A DNA stretch of 64,000 nucleotides, taken from NCBI GenBank assembly GCA_009869945.1, contig WIXG01000126.1, positions 1 through 64,000 of the forward strand. The letters are read 5' to 3'. Within the stretch, counting starts at the first letter, position 1. Each line of letters begins with the position of its first letter. The notes under the pieces are model-generated. The model did not search any database. It worked only from the letters and a program-made list of their open reading frames with translations, and was not told the DNA's origin. A program made the translations under genes and the position numbers. This DNA comes from Mesaphorura yosii. Lineage: Eukaryota; Arthropoda; Collembola; Poduromorpha; Tullbergiidae. Below are positions 61,724 through 64,000 of this stretch, in pieces.

Positions 61724-63537
61724 ATGGTAAGTAAAGAATATGAGATGGAATTTGAATGTGCCATTCAAATGTGAATGTGGGCCATTTTGATTAACGAATA
61801 TGTAATTTCAGTACGGATTCGTAAACTACGCTTTGGAGCTTCTCGTCCTCCGGAGCTTTGGCGAAGAGACCTGGGAGCAAATCAAGTAAGTTTAATCGCT
61901 CATTGCGGAATCTCGTATCACTAATTTTATGGCCATTGAAATCAGAGTCTGGCCCCGACAACGCACCGCAACACAACGGAAAACAGCGCGCTGCTAGAAC
62001 AATATCGGTCTTACGTGCGCTTATCAAAGAGCTAATTTTAGAGTCTGCTGTTCCCTTGGGACTCGTCCTCATCATTATCTGCGCGAATTTAGAGTAGGCG
62101 TCTTGAATTTTATCCGAGTAAAAGATCTGGGAGTAATGCGCCAGATAATTTACATCTTTCTCCATTCTCCTGCCTTCACTGGTATTGTTTGCCTTTCCAG
62201 TCAGCAGGCATTTGTATTGTTGACTTGGCCCGCCTTGACTTCTTGCACAGTCAAGCCCTGCTCTGGGCTGAGCTTTGCATCAAGCTCGAATTAGCTGAAT
62301 TTGCATGGCTTGTGTCGAGCATCATGTTTTGAATTCGTAATTGAGTGTACATTTTAGCAATGTTGCCATTACCATCGCCATGCAGTGCCAGGCCAGCTCG
62401 GCTTCAGGCAAAGCTCGTACGCCATCGAGATTTGTTTGTTCTGAAGATTAGCGGCTTTAATTCAGGCGAGGATTCTGAAGTCTGACTGAGAGCGATGAAA
62501 GCAGGCTGACAGTGGCTTGAAACTGATCCTCATCTCAACCCCGTATCAAGTGCGGCCATGGCATGGCAGCACGGAGACAGAAATGCTTTCATGCATATTG
62601 ATTAGGTTTTGGAACTGAAGATCATTGATACTTGTAATTGGAAAACAGCTGAGCCGAGCTCGAGTTGAGAAACTCTCCTTCTAGTAGTACTTCGAGGAGG
62701 CTGAGAGTCTCTACGAAATCAATTTCATTGGGACCGGCCTTGATTAGTTCAGAGAGCTGCTCCCAAAGTTCTTTTAGTAAATAAGTGCCTTAATTGAGTC
62801 GAGTCTCTCATTGAATGAAATTCAATGAGAAAACACTCAAAGAAACTACGAAGCCCTTGCACTTCAATCCAATCCACACCGAACCCAAACTTAAAAACTT
62901 CGTGCGCGAATTTTGTGCCGATGCCGACGCTCTTCCTTCAATGTCAAAGTTATTTATGACCGCATGTTACTTCTTTGTCTTTAAAGGAAAGAGGCGGAAG
63001 TCGTGATGGATGGACAATTTCTCGTGCGACAGATCTATGAAGATGAGCTTACGTACAACATTGTTGGTGCTGCAGAGAAAGTTTTAAGTGAGTTCAAGAC
63101 GTACATCATTTGTCATGATACTCCTCTCCTTCGCAGTGCCATCATGCGTGATGTCACACTCTTTCCTCTCGTTTCCTACGATTTTTCAACCAAGATTTCC
63201 GCAAAATGCGTTAGACTACATTTTGCCTCTTCGAGACGTTCAAATTCAAATCGTTCCAAAATGGGAAACCGATCAGGAAAATCGAAATTCCGGTTCTCGA
63301 TTCTAAGATTTAGCTCGAGAAAAATAGCACTGGAGCAGTTAAATATTCTTGTTCTTGAATTTCTTTTCGTGAGCCGAGTATATTTTCTAATTGCATGCGC
63401 GCACTGTACTCCTTTCAGATATTCCTGCCAATGCGATTCTGGAGCTCTTTGGAAAAATGTTCTTTGATTTCTGTGTCGAGTCGGGCTACGATCGCATCCT
63501 TCAGGTGCTGGGTGCAACTCCGAGGGACTTCCTACAG
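61724..63537 (+). CDS. GUCY1B1: Soluble guanylate cyclase beta-1 subunit, 5' part (first 99 codons; gene continues past the window)
   Basis: Heme-binding beta partner of the NO-stimulated guanylate cyclase (fly Gycbeta100B, vertebrate GUCY1B1). Coding exons seen are 61724-61726 (the ATG alone, donor ATG|GTAAGT), 61812-61885, 62987-63087 and 63419-63537 (donor CAG|GTAAGG). All junctions are in phase, over introns of 85, 1101 and 331 nt. The product starts [18 protein letters not shown], then [34 protein letters not shown] and [20 protein letters not shown], ending ATPRDFLQ. It aligns without gaps to the first 99 residues of the mammalian H-NOX domain. The proximal heme-ligand histidine (His105 in mammals) and the HNOBA, coiled-coil and catalytic regions lie to the right of the window. 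The frame is also open upstream of the ATG back to another ATG at 61583, but similarity begins exactly at 61724. It is divergent from the alpha gene. Confidence 0.94.
62806..62830. repeat. Perfect 11-bp hairpin in a beta-1 intron
   Basis: TCTCATTGAAT and ATTCAATGAGA are exact reverse complements separated by GAA. It lies in the 1101-nt intron of beta-1, about 160 bases before the next exon. Confidence 0.65.
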
Positions 63538-64000
63538 GTAAGGTACTCGAATGCACTCATTAAGCAATATAAAACTTCGACTGTAAAGTTTCAACGCTAC
63601 AGTGCGGAAGAGGCAGTAGCAACAGCCAAAAGGCGTTGTATGCACTTCAGCACCATCTGCAACTGCCTAGCCTAAATGTAGAAGGAAATAAAGTAAAAGT
63701 AGAGAAGGAGTAAAATTGTTACACGAGTAAGTAAAGAATTTGATGAAGGCAGAAGTAAATTGAGCACTCACTTTCTCTTTCTCGAGTGACTGTGCGTGTG
63801 ACTTTCACAGTCGCAGCCGGACGCACAGAGGGAATGCGTGGGCCGGACCATTTTACAACATGATTTAATAGAAGAGAAGAAAGCTGGAGAAAAGTGAGCG
63901 GAACTAATCGTAGAAATGAACAAATAAATCAAAGACCGATGCAACCTGTCGAAGTGCATTTCCAGTCACGGATTGCGAAGTGTTTTTAGTTTCTCTTCAG
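63538..64000 (+). other. Start of the next beta-1 intron, open at the window edge
   Basis: After the donor at 63538 no sequence resembling the next H-NOX exon (expected to carry NLDALHDHL-like residues with the heme ligand) appears before the window ends. The intron therefore exceeds 460 nt. Confidence 0.75.

Noticed and set aside
61791-62165. 124-codon minus-strand frame over the beta-1 exon
   Set aside because: It is the antisense shadow of the beta-1 exon and its intron.

Overview
The window looks like nuclear DNA of an arthropod-like invertebrate animal. It is AT-rich, its GT-AG introns range from about 50-70 nt to more than 5 kb, gene density is low, and the proteins are clearly animal ones. 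Soluble guanylate cyclase alpha and beta-1 subunits are found essentially only in animals. I cannot name the species.

Layout from left to right. (1) 1-12.9 kb holds no gene I can recognise. (2) 12.93-15.82 kb, plus strand: a two-exon gene for a 560-residue single-pass membrane protein. It has a short lumenal/extracellular N-terminus with four N-glycosylation sequons, a long low-complexity cytoplasmic tail and a C-terminal dileucine signal. I do not recognise the family. (3) 16.31-19.61 kb, minus strand: an eight-exon PLP aminotransferase of the KAT II / alpha-aminoadipate aminotransferase (AADAT) type with a probable mitochondrial presequence. It converges on the membrane-protein gene and their 3' ends probably overlap. 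(4) 20.65-44.29 kb, minus strand: the alpha subunit of the nitric-oxide receptor soluble guanylate cyclase. Its eleven coding exons stay in phase throughout (2301 nt, 766 aa), with four introns of about 4-6 kb. The first intron carries a hAT-like MITE with terminal inverted repeats and an 8-bp target-site duplication. (5) 44.3-61.7 kb: about 17.4 kb with no recognisable gene and a few GC/CpG-rich patches. (6) 61.72 kb to the window edge, plus strand: the first 99 codons (four coding exons) of the guanylate cyclase beta-1 subunit. Its first coding exon contributes only the ATG. The gene runs off the right edge before the heme-ligand histidine.

The alpha and beta subunits form one obligate heterodimer that makes cGMP in response to NO. 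Here their genes lie head to head, facing away from a shared intergenic interval. This divergent pairing is the most interesting large-scale feature of the window. The aminotransferase lies directly downstream of alpha on the same strand, with no evident pathway link.
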